This document shows, one piece after another, positions 15,859-24,980 of a stretch of DNA of 32,544 nucleotides (its first letter is position 1; each line of letters begins with the position of its first letter). The position numbers and the translations under genes were made by a program. The notes under the pieces were generated by a model. The model was given only the letters and a program-made list of their open reading frames with translations. It made no database searches and was not told the origin of the DNA. Origin of the DNA: Verticiella alkaliphila (GTDB taxonomy: Bacteria; Pseudomonadota; Gammaproteobacteria; Burkholderiales; Burkholderiaceae_B); assembly GCF_018904615.1 (NCBI RefSeq), contig NZ_JADCNH010000046.1, positions 1 through 32,544 on the forward strand. Reading direction: 5' to 3'.

Positions 15859-16890
15859 GCTGCTGCGCCCCGTCCTCCCGCAGCGCCTACGGCCCCGGCC
15901 GCCCTGCCGGCCGCCGAAGCCAGCTTTGCCCGGGCGCTCGCCGAAGAGCGCGGCCTTCCGCTGGCCGCCGTGCAGTCTGCCCTGGCCAATGCCCGCTACA
16001 ACGCCACCGTCTCCCGCCTCATGGCGCCGGCAGCCACCACGGGCGTGCGCCAGCGCAGCTGGCCCGGCTATCGGGCGCGCTTCGTCGAGCCGATCCGGAT
16101 CCGCGGCGGTCTGCGCTTCTGGCAGGAGAACGCGGCCACGCTGGCGCGCGCCGAACAGACGTATGGCGTACCCGCCGCTGTCATCGTTGCCATCATCGGA
16201 GTGGAGACGGTGTATGGCCGCAACATGGGCAACTTCCGCATCCTGGACGCGCTGTACACGCTGGCCTTCTCGTTCCCGGCCACCCCCGAGCGCGACCGCA
16301 GCGATTACTTCCGCGGCGAGCTCGCGGAGTACCTGGCCGCCACCATCAGCCAGGGCGTGGCACCCGAATCCCTGCGCGGCTCCTATGCCGGCGCCATGGG
16401 CATGCCGCAGTTCATGCCGACCAGCCTGCGCAACTACGCCGTGACGGCCAATGGCCGCGGCGGCCTGCCGGATCTCATCGGCAACACCGATGACGCGATC
16501 TTCTCCGTGGCGAACTACCTCGCCGGCCATGGCTGGCAGCGCGGTCAGCCCGTGTTCGCGCCGGTGCGTCTGCCGGGCAATGCGGCCACCCTCGTCGAAG
16601 GGGGCCTGGCACCGACCCTGTCCTGGCAACAGCTCACCAATGCGGGCGCCCAGCTGAGCCGGCCGCCCACGGCCGGCGTGGTCTCGGGCGGCCTGGGCGA
16701 CGATGGCACGTTGCGCTGGTCCGAGCACAAGCTGGGCGTGGTCAATCTGCCCAACGATCCGGCCGGCACGGTGGAGCACCGCGTGGGCACGCCCAACTTC
16801 TTCGTCATCACGCAATACAACCGCAGCTACTTCTACGCAGCCTCGGTGGCCGACCTGGCCACGGAGCTCGAAAAGGCCTACCGCCCGTAA
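15859..16890 (+). pseudogene. mltB: Lytic murein transglycosylase B, 5' end missing
   Basis: MltB cleaves peptidoglycan glycan strands and is normally a periplasmic or lipid-anchored protein. The frame carries the mature enzyme: SFARALAEERGLPLAAV, FVEPIRIRGGLRFWQENAATL, VAIIGVETVYGRNMGNF with the catalytic Glu, YFRGELAEYL, GSYAGAMGMPQFMPTS and VANYLAGHGWQRGQPV. It ends at 16890 after a normal C-terminus (FFVITQYNRSYFYAASV). No signal peptide or lipobox precedes it; upstream sequence is instead the antisense of the truncated phosphohexomutase gene. Starts exist only inside that antisense region and would give a nonsense N-terminus. About 345 residues remain of a family of roughly 360-400. Confidence 0.9.
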
Positions 16891-16896
16891 GGGTGA

Positions 16897-16920
16897 TACA
16901 ATGCCGTTTCAAATGAGACG
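16897..16920 (+). promoter_or_regulatory. TACAAT hexamer and imperfect palindrome before the tetR gene
   Basis: A -10-like TACAAT (16897-16902) is followed at once by the near-palindrome CGTTTCAA / ATGAGACG (16905-16920), in which six of eight positions pair. TetR regulators commonly bind such dyads just upstream of their own gene, and this one ends 5 bp before the tetR ATG. No convincing -35 was found at the right distance, since the region lies in the end of mltB. The regulator-site match is inferred. Confidence 0.35.
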
Positions 16921-16925
16921 AGCGT

Positions 16926-17467
16926 ATGACTCCCGAACGTGAAGCCTCGCTTCGAACCCTGGTCGATGCCCTGGTGCGCAATCCCCGAGCCTCCATGGAG
17001 GATCTGGCGGCTGCGCTCGGTGTAAGCCGTGCGACGCTGCACCGCCTCGTGTCCTCGCGCGATGATCTCATTCGTGAGCTCTCCGAGCATGCCGTCGGTG
17101 CCTGCACCAAGACGTTTGCCAAGCTGGATCTGGACACGGGCCCTGCCGACAAGGTGATCATGCGCCTCGTCCAGGCCCTCACGCCCAACACCAGCTTCTA
17201 TCTCTTCCTGCGTGACGCCACCGACCTGAACCATGCGCTCGAGTGCGAGTGGGAACGCGACCGCAGCAAGCTCACCGCCGTGTTCCAGCGGGGCCAGGAA
17301 GACGGCCTCTTTCGCGTGGACATCTCCGCGCGGTGGATGGTCGATGCCTTGGGCGGCCTGCTGCACGCCGCCGCCGAAGCCGCCCACGAAGGGCGCTCGC
17401 GCCAGCGGACATGAACGACGCCGTCTGTAAAGTCCTGCTCGACGGCCTTCGCCGTCGGGCGAGCTGA
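16926..17467 (+). pseudogene. TetR-family transcriptional regulator, frameshifted near the 3' end
   Basis: The N-terminus carries a TetR-type helix-turn-helix: LRTLVDALVRNPRASMEDLA, then ALGVSRATLHRLVSSRDDLI. The ligand-binding part follows (KVIMRLVQALTPNTSFYLF, WMVDALGGLLHAAAEAAHEG). The frame stops at 17414, but the neighbouring frame supplies a fitting end (APADMNDAVCKVLLDGLRRRAS) that stops at 17467, five bases before the SCO1-like gene. A single missing C near 17392-17397 (GGGCGC-TCGCG) accounts for this; the repaired protein has 180 aa. The unrepaired version lacks only the last helix, so it might still fold. Its target is unknown; it may control itself and the adjacent copper chaperone gene. 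Confidence 0.85.
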
Positions 17468-17471
17468 GCGC

Positions 17472-18101
17472 ATGGCCGCGCGGCTGCCCGGTCTGCGTCG
17501 CTTCGTATCCGGTGCGGTGCTGGCGGCCGCGGCCGCGCTGACGCTGGCCGCCTGTGAGGATCCCGCGCACCAACCGGTGGTGGCTGTGAAGAATCGCCTG
17601 CCCGACCTGAACTTCGAGCTCTCGCGCGCCGGCGGCGAGACCGTGACGCAGGATCTCGTGCGCGGCACCATCCCGCTGGTGTTCTTCGGCTATGCCAACT
17701 GCCCCGACGTTTGCCCGACCACGATGGCCCGACTGGCCCAGGTGCTCCAGGCGCTGGGCGACGATGCGCGCGACGTGCGCATCCTCTTCATCAGCGTGGA
17801 TCCACACCGGGACACGCCCGAACTTTTAGAGCGCTACGTGAAGGCGTTCGACCAGGAGAGCGCGCTCGGATTGACCGGGACACCGCGGCAGATTGCCGAT
17901 CTGGCCCGTCGCTATCGCGTGTCGTTCGAGATCCTCAAGCCCGCAGACCCCAGCAATCCGAACTACGACGTCAATCACAGCAAGGGCGTGTTCGTGTTCG
18001 ATCGCAGTGGAGCGGTGCGCTATCTCGTCACCAATATCGATGCGCCGGGCAGTACCGAAGCCCTGACGGGCACGCTGCGCACGCTGGTCGCCGAGTCCTG
18101 A
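17472..18101 (+). CDS. SCO1/SenC-family copper chaperone (thioredoxin-like)
   Basis: SCO proteins deliver copper to the CuA site of cytochrome c oxidase or keep its cysteines reduced. The 209-aa protein has a hydrophobic lipoprotein-type signal (VLAAAAALTLAAC, with Cys at about residue 28 as the likely lipid site), then the thioredoxin-like fold: LVFFGYANCPDVCPTTMARL with the CxxxC copper ligands, ILFISVDPHRDTPELLERY, and the third ligand His in YDVNHSKGVFVFD. All three ligands are present. It follows tetR by four bases once that gene is repaired, so they form a likely two-gene operon. No oxidase genes are nearby. The C-terminal end is normal (STEALTGTLRTLV). Confidence 0.93.
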   Translation: MAARLPGLRRFVSGAVLAAAAALTLAACEDPAHQPVVAVKNRLPDLNFELSRAGGETVTQDLVRGTIPLVFFGYANCPDVCPTTMARLAQVLQALGDDARDVRILFISVDPHRDTPELLERYVKAFDQESALGLTGTPRQIADLARRYRVSFEILKPADPSNPNYDVNHSKGVFVFDRSGAVRYLVTNIDAPGSTEALTGTLRTLVAES

Positions 18102-18166
18102 GCGCGGCAAGCACGCCCGCTCACGCCGACAGGCGCCCTGGACGTCGGCTCATGGCCATCTGACCT

Positions 18167-18949
18167 TCAGTCGCTTCCGCCCCCACCGCCGTCACCACCG
18201 CCATCGCTGCTGCTGTCGCTGCCGGTGCTGTCCCAGCCGGTACCCTCAGCATCGCCGCCCTGCTCACGAGAACGCAAGGCGCCGCGGCTGCCGCCTGCCG
18301 GCGTCTCCTGCGTGCGTTCGCGCGTGGCCGTGCCGTCGCCACTACCTTCGCCCCCGACAGCGCTCGATGCGTCCGCGCGCGCCTGCGGGCGCGGACGCGG
18401 ACTCGCCGTGATTCCCCGCTGGCGCGCATCGCGGTATCGACGCGAGAGCCCCTCGAGCCGCCCGACGAAGAGCCCGGCAAAGAGGCCGGCCACCGCCGCA
18501 TAGCCGCTGAGGAAGACCGGGTCGGTCTGCAGGCCGGTATCCCAGGCCAGCACGCGCACCGCCAGGAACTCGAAGAGGAAGAAACCCAGCGCCAGCGGCA
18601 ACCAGCTCCGATCGCCCGAGTGCAGGAGCAAGCCGTGCGGGCCGTCCGGCTCGATGCGCATGCCCTGCACCAGACCGCGGCCCAGCCAGGCGCCCACGAC
18701 CAGGCCGGCGAGCCAGGCGAGCATCATCGAACCCGTGGCCGTGCCGGCGCTGGCGAGCCGCCAGGCATGCCAGGCAAACACCAGCAGGGGAAAGAGGGCC
18801 AGCTGCAGCAACGTGATGCGCCCCGGCCGGCGCACGCGCCAGCCCCGAACGGCCAGCACGCACGCCATCACGACCACCCAGAAGGGCGGCCCATCCAGGA
18901 AGATGCGCACCGGTCCCCAATGGGGCGGTACGCCGGTCAGGACGTCCAT
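18167..18949 (-). CDS. Hypothetical membrane protein with acidic Ser/Gly/Asp tail (DUF6622-like)
   Basis: The 260-aa protein begins MDVLTGVPPHWGPVRIFLDG and has about four to five membrane segments between residues 20 and 170 (for example FWVVVMACVLAV, ITLLQLALFPLLVFAW, MMLAWLAGLVVGAWL, LPLALGFFLFEFLAV, SGYAAVAGLFAGLFVG). Its N-terminal half resembles small uncharacterised proteobacterial membrane proteins of the DUF6622 type; no function is known. The last 80 residues are low-complexity, Arg/Pro-rich first and then Ser, Asp and Gly (SDSSSDGGGDGGGGGSD), probably disordered. The ATG at 18949 has GAGG eight bases upstream, and the gene lies 13 bp after parC on the same strand. Such poly-Gly/Ser/Asp tails are known in several membrane-protein families. 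Confidence 0.75.
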   Translation of the reverse strand: MDVLTGVPPHWGPVRIFLDGPPFWVVVMACVLAVRGWRVRRPGRITLLQLALFPLLVFAWHAWRLASAGTATGSMMLAWLAGLVVGAWLGRGLVQGMRIEPDGPHGLLLHSGDRSWLPLALGFFLFEFLAVRVLAWDTGLQTDPVFLSGYAAVAGLFAGLFVGRLEGLSRRYRDARQRGITASPRPRPQARADASSAVGGEGSGDGTATRERTQETPAGGSRGALRSREQGGDAEGTGWDSTGSDSSSDGGGDGGGGGSD

Positions 18950-18962
18950 GCGTGGCCTCGGC

Positions 18963-21275
18963 TCAGAGCACCGGCGAGAGCAGCGGCTGCTTGGGCCGCG
19001 CATCCAGCAGGCGGCCCTTGCGGGCGCGCTTGCCCACATAGGTGGCCAGCACGTCACCCGCCAGGATGTCCTCGACCTCGCGGTTGCGATAGATGCCCGT
19101 CACGCGCAGGCCACCCGCGCCGATGGGCACGATCTGCGCGACGAGCTCGCGTGGATCCAGGCCCATCAGCTGCGTGCCGCCGCCACCGCCGGCCAGCGAC
19201 TTCACTTCGTCCAGGCCGATGACCAGCAGCCGGCCCTTGGCCGAGAGCAGGGCCAGATGCGTGGCGCCAGCAAACAGGGGCACCGGCCGCACGAGCGCGT
19301 CGTCTTCCTTCAACGTGACGAACTGCTTGCCGCCCCGACGCGTCGTCATGTCACCCAGCCGCGAGGCAAAGCCCAGGCCATTGCGCGTGGCGATCAGCCA
19401 GCGCGCATCCGTGGGGCCCGCCATCATGTGCTCGATGCGCGAGCCAGATTCGAGATCGATGAGCGTGGTCACCGGCACGCCGTCGCCCCTGGCCGAAGGC
19501 AGATTCGCCACCGGCACCGAGTACACCCGGCCGTTGTCCGCCACGGCCACGAGCGTATCGACCGTACGACATTCGAACGCCCCGTAGAGCGCGTCGCCTG
19601 CCTTGAACGTGAAGAGCGAGCGATCATGCTCGTGGCCCTGACGGGCCCGCAGCCAGCCCTTTTGCGAGACGATCACGGTGACCGGCTCGTCCACCACCTT
19701 AACCTGCAGCACGGCGCGCTCGGCCTCTTCCATGAGGGTGCGGCGATCGTCGCCGTACAGCTTGGCATCGGCCTCGATCTCTTTCGTGATGAGCCGGCGC
19801 ATGCTGCCCGGGTTGGCAAGCAGGTCTTCGAGCGTGGCCTGCTCGGCGCCGAGCTTCTTCAGTTCCTGTTCGATCTTGATCGATTCCAGGCGCGCCAACT
19901 GACGCAGGCGCATCTCCAGGATGTCTTCGGCCTGGCGCTCGGTGAGCTTGAAGGCCGCCATCAGCGCGGGCCTCGGCTCATCGGATTCACGGATCGTGCG
20001 GATGACTTCGTCCACGTTCAGGTAGACGATCATCCGCCCTTCGAGCACGTGGATGCGGTCCAGCACCTTGGACAGGCGATGCTCGGAGCGGCGCGTGACG
20101 GTCTTGAAGCGGTAGTCGATCCACTCGCTCAGGATGTCGCGCAGGGCCTTCTGACGCGGGCGTCCGTCCATGCCCACCATCACGAGGTTGATAGGGACAT
20201 TCGTCTCGAGCGAAGTGTGGGCAAGGAGCACGGTGACGAGCTCGTCGCGATCCACCTTGGAGGTCTTGGGCTCGAACACGAGCCGCACGGCGGCGTCCTT
20301 GCCGGATTCGTCGCGCACGGCGTCGAGCAGGCTGAGCAGGCGCGCCTTGTTCTGCTGCTGATCGGGCGTGAGGCTCTTCTTGCCGGTCTTCACGCGCGGA
20401 TTCGTGAGCTCCTCGATCTCCTCGAGCACCTTCTGGCCCGAGGTGCCCGGGGGCAACTCGGTGACGACGAGCTGCCACTGTCCACGCGCCATGTCCTCGA
20501 ACACCCAGCGCGCACGGGCCTTGATGCTGCCACGGCCGGTGCGATAGATCTGGGCGATGTCGGCCGCCGGCGTGATGATCTGCCCCCCACCCGGGAAATC
20601 CGGTCCGGGCAGGATCTCGTGCAGCTCGTCATCGGCGATGGCCGGCTTCTTGAGCAAGGCCACGGCGGCGCGTGCCACTTCGCGCAGGTTGTGCGACGGA
20701 ATCTCGGTGGCCATGCCCACGGCAATACCCGAAGCGCCGTTGAGCAGCACCATCGGCAGGCGCGCCGGCAACTGACGCGGCTCCTGCTGCGAGCCGTCGT
20801 AGTTCGGCATGAAATCCACCGTGCCCTCGTCGAGCTCGTCGAGCAGCAGACGGGCGATGGGCGTGAGGCGCGCTTCGGTATAACGCATGGCCGCCGCGTT
20901 GTCGCCATCGCGCGAGCCGAAGTTGCCCTGGCCGTCGATGAGCGGATAGCGCAGCGAGAACGACTGCGCCATGCGCACGAGGGCATCGTACGCGGCCTGA
21001 TCGCCGTGGGGGTGGTATTTGCCCAGCACGTCACCCACGACGCGGGCAGACTTGACGGGCTTGGCGCCGGCGGCCAGGCCCATGGCCTGCATAGCGTAGA
21101 GAATGCGCCGCTGCACGGGCTTCTGGCCATCGGCCAGATCCGGCAGTGCGCGGCCCTTGACGACGGACACCGCGTAATCGAGATAGGCCCGCTCGGCGAA
21201 CTGCGCCAGCGCGATGGCGTCATCGCCCTCGCCGCCGGTCGGCTCGAAGAGGCCGGGCTGTTGGGTATCGGTCAT
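18963..21275 (-). CDS. parC: DNA topoisomerase IV subunit A
   Basis: ParC is the DNA-cleaving subunit of topoisomerase IV, which decatenates daughter chromosomes. The 770-aa protein has [29 protein letters not shown] at its start, the [24 protein letters not shown] quinolone-region helices, and [14 protein letters not shown] with the catalytic Tyr. Further on come the coiled region with [15 protein letters not shown], and a short C-terminal beta-pinwheel ([42 protein letters not shown]). The family member is ParC, not GyrA, because of its length, its degenerate pinwheel and its partner parE nearby. The ATG at 21275 has AGGAAG about seven bases upstream. It lies 13 bp after the LplT-like gene, and probably all belong to the parE operon. 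Confidence 0.96.
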   Translation of the reverse strand: MTDTQQPGLFEPTGGEGDDAIALAQFAERAYLDYAVSVVKGRALPDLADGQKPVQRRILYAMQAMGLAAGAKPVKSARVVGDVLGKYHPHGDQAAYDALVRMAQSFSLRYPLIDGQGNFGSRDGDNAAAMRYTEARLTPIARLLLDELDEGTVDFMPNYDGSQQEPRQLPARLPMVLLNGASGIAVGMATEIPSHNLREVARAAVALLKKPAIADDELHEILPGPDFPGGGQIITPAADIAQIYRTGRGSIKARARWVFEDMARGQWQLVVTELPPGTSGQKVLEEIEELTNPRVKTGKKSLTPDQQQNKARLLSLLDAVRDESGKDAAVRLVFEPKTSKVDRDELVTVLLAHTSLETNVPINLVMVGMDGRPRQKALRDILSEWIDYRFKTVTRRSEHRLSKVLDRIHVLEGRMIVYLNVDEVIRTIRESDEPRPALMAAFKLTERQAEDILEMRLRQLARLESIKIEQELKKLGAEQATLEDLLANPGSMRRLITKEIEADAKLYGDDRRTLMEEAERAVLQVKVVDEPVTVIVSQKGWLRARQGHEHDRSLFTFKAGDALYGAFECRTVDTLVAVADNGRVYSVPVANLPSARGDGVPVTTLIDLESGSRIEHMMAGPTDARWLIATRNGLGFASRLGDMTTRRGGKQFVTLKEDDALVRPVPLFAGATHLALLSAKGRLLVIGLDEVKSLAGGGGGTQLMGLDPRELVAQIVPIGAGGLRVTGIYRNREVEDILAGDVLATYVGKRARKGRLLDARPKQPLLSPVL

Positions 21276-21288
21276 GTCAACCGTCTTC

Positions 21289-22647
21289 CTATGGGTTCTT
21301 GCGCATCCGGCACCAGGCCAGGAAGCGCGTCCAGAATTCAGGCACGCTGGCGCAGAGCAGCACGGCCATGGCCAGATTGGCCACGGCGGTCAGGCCGTAC
21401 AGGCCCGGCAGGCTCACGCCGGCGCCAAGGATCACCATGGCGGCCAGTGCGGAAGCCACCATGAACAAGGCGTTGAGAATGTTGTTGGCCGCAATGATGC
21501 GCGCGCGGTGCGACGGCTTGCAGCGGCTCTGGATGAAGGCGTAGAGCGGCACGCTGAAAAGGCCCGCCGACATCGACAGCAGCCAGAGATCAGCGAGGAT
21601 GCGCCAGTGTCCGGGATCCCGCAGGAACTCGGCCAGCCCGCGCAAGTGACCGGGATTCGTGGCGTGCCGACTCGCGAAGTACAAATCCGCAAGGAACACC
21701 GTCATGCCCAGCGCCCCCGCAGGCACCAGCCCCAGCTCCATGCGCCCGCGCGAGAAGCGCTCACACAGCAAGGCGCCCAGCCCGACGCCCACCGAGAACA
21801 TGGTGAGCAGCAGCGTGAGCACGGAGGGGCCGGCAAAGAGCACGTCGCGCGCGAAGTTGAAGAAGGACGCCAGCAACGTCGCGCCCACGAACCACAGCCA
21901 CGAAATGCCGATCATGGCCATGAGCACGCGACGGTCCACGGCGGCCAGCCGCAGATTGCGCCAGGTCTCGCTGACCGGATTCCAGTTGATGCGCAGATCG
22001 GGCTCTGGCGCGGGTGACGCGGGAATGCGCCACGCACACGCGAGCCCGGCGAACGCCAGCACAAGGCAGACGAGGCCAATGACCCAGGCAGAATCGGCCG
22101 CCACGCGCGCAAGCTCGCCGCCTGCGATCGTGCCGATCAGGATCGACACGAAGGTAGCCATCTGCACGAGCGCATTGCCGCCGATCAGCTCGCCCTCGTT
22201 CAGATGCTGCGGCAGGTACGCATATTTGGCTGGGCCAAAGAGCGTGGAGTGCAGCCCCATGAGGAAGGTCACGCCATACAGCACCCAGGCGTCATGCCAC
22301 CAGAAGCCCGCAAGGCCGAGCACCATGATGCCCACTTCCAGCATCTTCACCAGCCGCATCAGCGCGGCACGATCCAGCTTGTCGGCGATCTGCCCGCTGG
22401 TGGCCGAAAAAAGCAGGAACGGCAGGATGAAGATGGCCGAGATGATGAAGGCCGCGCTGGCCGGATCCACGCCCGAGAACTTGCTCGCCTGATAGGTGAC
22501 GAGCGAGGTGAACGCAATCTTGAAGAGATTGTCGTTCAGCGCGCCCAGCGCCTGCGTGGCGAAGAACGGCGCAAAGCGCCGCTCGCCAAGCAGGGCGAAC
22601 TGCCGGCGCGGCACGGGCGTGGGCGGCGTGGGTAGCGGATGGCGCAT
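21289..22647 (-). CDS. MFS transporter, LplT-like lysophospholipid transporter
   Basis: LplT proteins flip lysophospholipids across the inner membrane for re-acylation. The 452-aa protein has the family start [19 protein letters not shown], then [49 protein letters not shown] and [20 protein letters not shown], all typical of LplT/Aas-type MFS domains, with about 12 membrane segments. In many bacteria the acyltransferase Aas is fused or adjacent; here no Aas domain follows, so re-acylation would have to be done by an enzyme elsewhere. It sits between parE (10 bp upstream) and parC (13 bp downstream), all on the same strand. The C-terminus ends normally in a basic stretch. Substrate is inferred from the family. 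Confidence 0.9.
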   Translation of the reverse strand: MRHPLPTPPTPVPRRQFALLGERRFAPFFATQALGALNDNLFKIAFTSLVTYQASKFSGVDPASAAFIISAIFILPFLLFSATSGQIADKLDRAALMRLVKMLEVGIMVLGLAGFWWHDAWVLYGVTFLMGLHSTLFGPAKYAYLPQHLNEGELIGGNALVQMATFVSILIGTIAGGELARVAADSAWVIGLVCLVLAFAGLACAWRIPASPAPEPDLRINWNPVSETWRNLRLAAVDRRVLMAMIGISWLWFVGATLLASFFNFARDVLFAGPSVLTLLLTMFSVGVGLGALLCERFSRGRMELGLVPAGALGMTVFLADLYFASRHATNPGHLRGLAEFLRDPGHWRILADLWLLSMSAGLFSVPLYAFIQSRCKPSHRARIIAANNILNALFMVASALAAMVILGAGVSLPGLYGLTAVANLAMAVLLCASVPEFWTRFLAWCRMRKNP

Positions 22648-22657
22648 CGTGGCGGGC

Positions 22658-24619
22658 TCAGATGTCCACGTCGGCCAGGTCGCCCTTCTCCTCGAGCCAG
22701 GCGCGTCGCTGCGCGGCTTCGCCCTTGCCCATCAGCATCTCGAAGACCTTGGTCGTGCCATCGGCTCCCGCCTCGCCCAGGTGCACGGGCAAGAGGCGCC
22801 GGGTATCCGGATTCATCGTGGTCTCCCAGAGCTGCTCGGGGCTCATTTCGCCCAAGCCCTTGAAGCGGCTGATGCTCCAGGTGCCATCGCGCACGCCGTC
22901 CTTGCGCAGGCGATCTTCCGTGGCCTCGAGCTCGCCCTCGTCCAGGCAGTAGAGCTTGCGCGCCGGGCGCTTGCCCTGCGCGGGCACATCCACCCGGAAC
23001 AGCGGCGGGCGCGCCACGAAGACGTTGCCGGCTTCGATGAGCTTCGGAAAGTGCCGGTAGAAGAGTGTGAGCAGCAGCACCTGGATGTGCGAGCCGTCCA
23101 CGTCCGCGTCAGACAGGATGCAGATGCGGCCATAGCGCAGGCCGGACAGATCCGGCGTGTCGGCAGGGCCATGCGGATCCACGCCGATCGCGACAGAAAT
23201 GTCATGGATCTCGTTGTTGGCAAAGAGCCGGTCGCGATCCACTTCCCAGGCGTTGAGCACCTTGCCGCGCAGCGGCAGCACGGCCTGGAATTCCTTGTCG
23301 CGGCCCATCTTGGCCGAGCCGCCCGCTGAGTCGCCCTCGACCAGGAAGACTTCCGTGCGCGAGACATCGTCCGTCTCGCAATCCGTGAGCTTGCCGGGCA
23401 GCACGGCCACGCCAGAGCTCTTGCGCTTTTCGACCTTCTGAGCCGTGCGCACCCGGGCCTGCGCCTGGCGGATGACGAGCTCGGCGAGCTTCTTGCCGTG
23501 GTCCACGTGCGAATTCAGCCACAGATCCATGGCGGTCTTCACGAAGCCGCTCACCAGGCGCACGGCGTCGCGGCTGTTCAGGCGCTCCTTGATCTGGCCC
23601 TGGAACTGCGGATCCAGCACCTTGGCCGAGAGCACGAAGCTCGCACGCGCGAAGACGTCTTCAGGCAGCAACTTGATGCCCTTGGGCATCAGATTGTGCA
23701 GCTCGATGAAGGTCTTCATCGCATTGAATAGGCCATCGCGCAGGCCGGCCTCGTGCGTGCCGCCTGCGGGCGTCGGGATGAGGTTCACATAGGATTCGCG
23801 CACCACGGTGCCGTCGGTCGCCCAGGACACCACCCACTGCGCGCCCTCACCTTCGGAGAAGCTGTCGTGATCCTTGCCCGCGTACTGCTCGCCGTCGACC
23901 AGCGGCACGAGAAGCTCGGTGCCCACCAGCGCTTCCGACAGATAGCCGCGCAGGCCATCGGCGTACAGCCATTCCTGGGGCGCGTTGCCAGCCTTCTCGT
24001 TGCGGAAGGTGACTTTCACACCGGGCAGCAGCACCGCCTTGCTGCGCAACAGGCGAACAAGCTCCGGCACCGGCAGCACCGCGCTGTCGAAATACTTGGG
24101 GTCGGGCCAGCAGCGCACGCGCGTGCCGGACTTGCGGCGCGGCGCGTTCGCGACTGGCGCGAGCGGCTGCACCATCTCGCCGCCGGCAAATGCCAGCGTG
24201 TGCACGCCGCCGTCGCGCCAGACGGTGACTTCCAGGCGAGAGGACAAGGCATTGGTGACCGAGACGCCCACCCCGTGCAGACCGCCCGAGAAGGCGTAGG
24301 CGCCGCCCGACTGCTTGTCGAACTTGCCGCCGGCGTGCAGACGGGTGAAGACGAGCTCGACGACCGGCGCGCCCTCTTCGGGATGCAGGCCCACGGGGAT
24401 GCCGCGGCCGTCGTCGTCCACGGTGATGCTGCCGTCGCCGTGCAGCGTCACCTGGATGTGCTTGCCGTAGCCGGCCAGGGCCTCGTCAGCGGCGTTGTCG
24501 ATCACCTCCTGCACGATGTGCAGCGGGTTCTCGGTGCGGGTGTACATGCCGGGGCGCTGACGCACCGGCTCCAGGCCCTTCAGGACGCGGATCGATTCTT
24601 CGGTATAGCGAGTGGCCAA
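22658..24619 (-). CDS. parE: DNA topoisomerase IV subunit B
   Basis: ParE is the ATPase subunit of topoisomerase IV. The 653-aa protein shows the GHKL ATPase motifs (EVIDNAADEALAGYG, VDDDGRGIPVG, GGLHGVGVSVTNALS), the transducer domain, and the TOPRIM region with EVFLVEGDSAGGSAK, LSDADVDGSHIQVLLLTLFYR and RFKGLGEMSPEQLWETTM. I chose the TTG at 24619 because AGGGGA lies five bases upstream and the sequence starts ATRYTEESIRVLKGLEPVR, as in related ParE; an ATG at 24682 would add 21 atypical residues. Overall length fits ParE (630-660 aa). It is followed by the LplT-like gene and parC. Confidence 0.95.
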   Translation of the reverse strand: MATRYTEESIRVLKGLEPVRQRPGMYTRTENPLHIVQEVIDNAADEALAGYGKHIQVTLHGDGSITVDDDGRGIPVGLHPEEGAPVVELVFTRLHAGGKFDKQSGGAYAFSGGLHGVGVSVTNALSSRLEVTVWRDGGVHTLAFAGGEMVQPLAPVANAPRRKSGTRVRCWPDPKYFDSAVLPVPELVRLLRSKAVLLPGVKVTFRNEKAGNAPQEWLYADGLRGYLSEALVGTELLVPLVDGEQYAGKDHDSFSEGEGAQWVVSWATDGTVVRESYVNLIPTPAGGTHEAGLRDGLFNAMKTFIELHNLMPKGIKLLPEDVFARASFVLSAKVLDPQFQGQIKERLNSRDAVRLVSGFVKTAMDLWLNSHVDHGKKLAELVIRQAQARVRTAQKVEKRKSSGVAVLPGKLTDCETDDVSRTEVFLVEGDSAGGSAKMGRDKEFQAVLPLRGKVLNAWEVDRDRLFANNEIHDISVAIGVDPHGPADTPDLSGLRYGRICILSDADVDGSHIQVLLLTLFYRHFPKLIEAGNVFVARPPLFRVDVPAQGKRPARKLYCLDEGELEATEDRLRKDGVRDGTWSISRFKGLGEMSPEQLWETTMNPDTRRLLPVHLGEAGADGTTKVFEMLMGKGEAAQRRAWLEEKGDLADVDI

Positions 24620-24721
24620 GGTATCCCCTGCGCGCAAACGGCAAAGGCGCCATTGTACGCATGCTGGATGACTAACCAGCAATCCGGATGTGTGCCTTCG
24701 CGCACATGGCCCCGCAAACGC

Positions 24722-24886
24722 TCAACGCAGACCGCAGAGCGCGAGGAGATTGTCCCAGGCGAGCATCAGCTCGGGGCTGCGATAGCCCCAGATGCCCAGC
24801 GCGAGCACGGCGGCCAGGCCGGCATAGACCGGCAGGCGCCAGCGCTTGGGCAGCACCAGGATGTCGCGATCGACGGAATCCGTCAT
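24722..24886 (-). CDS. Small single-pass membrane protein, hypothetical
   Basis: The 54-aa frame starts MTDSVDRDILVLPKRWRLP and has one membrane helix (VYAGLAAVLALGIWGY, about residues 20-36), then a short segment ending LLALCGLR. GGAG eight bases upstream of the ATG at 24886 supports translation. It lies 102 bp upstream of parE on the same strand. The gap between them has two small hairpin-forming stretches (GCTGG/CCAGC at about 24663-24680, and TGTG/CACA at about 24690-24707) that could be a terminator or leader. I recognise no family; the codon pattern and membrane segment make it plausibly real, but its short length keeps it uncertain. Confidence 0.5.
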   Translation of the reverse strand: MTDSVDRDILVLPKRWRLPVYAGLAAVLALGIWGYRSPELMLAWDNLLALCGLR

Positions 24887-24980
24887 GAGGATATCTCCAG
24901 GCCGTAGCCGGCACGCCGCTGACAGTGATGCCAACGGCAGGCCCTGAGAGCGCCCGCGGACATGGACCGACGCAAGACCG

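Noticed and set aside
18654-21464. 936-codon open frame on the + strand opposite parC
   Set aside because: It is an antisense shadow of parC, with His/Arg/Gln-rich composition and no domain signature.
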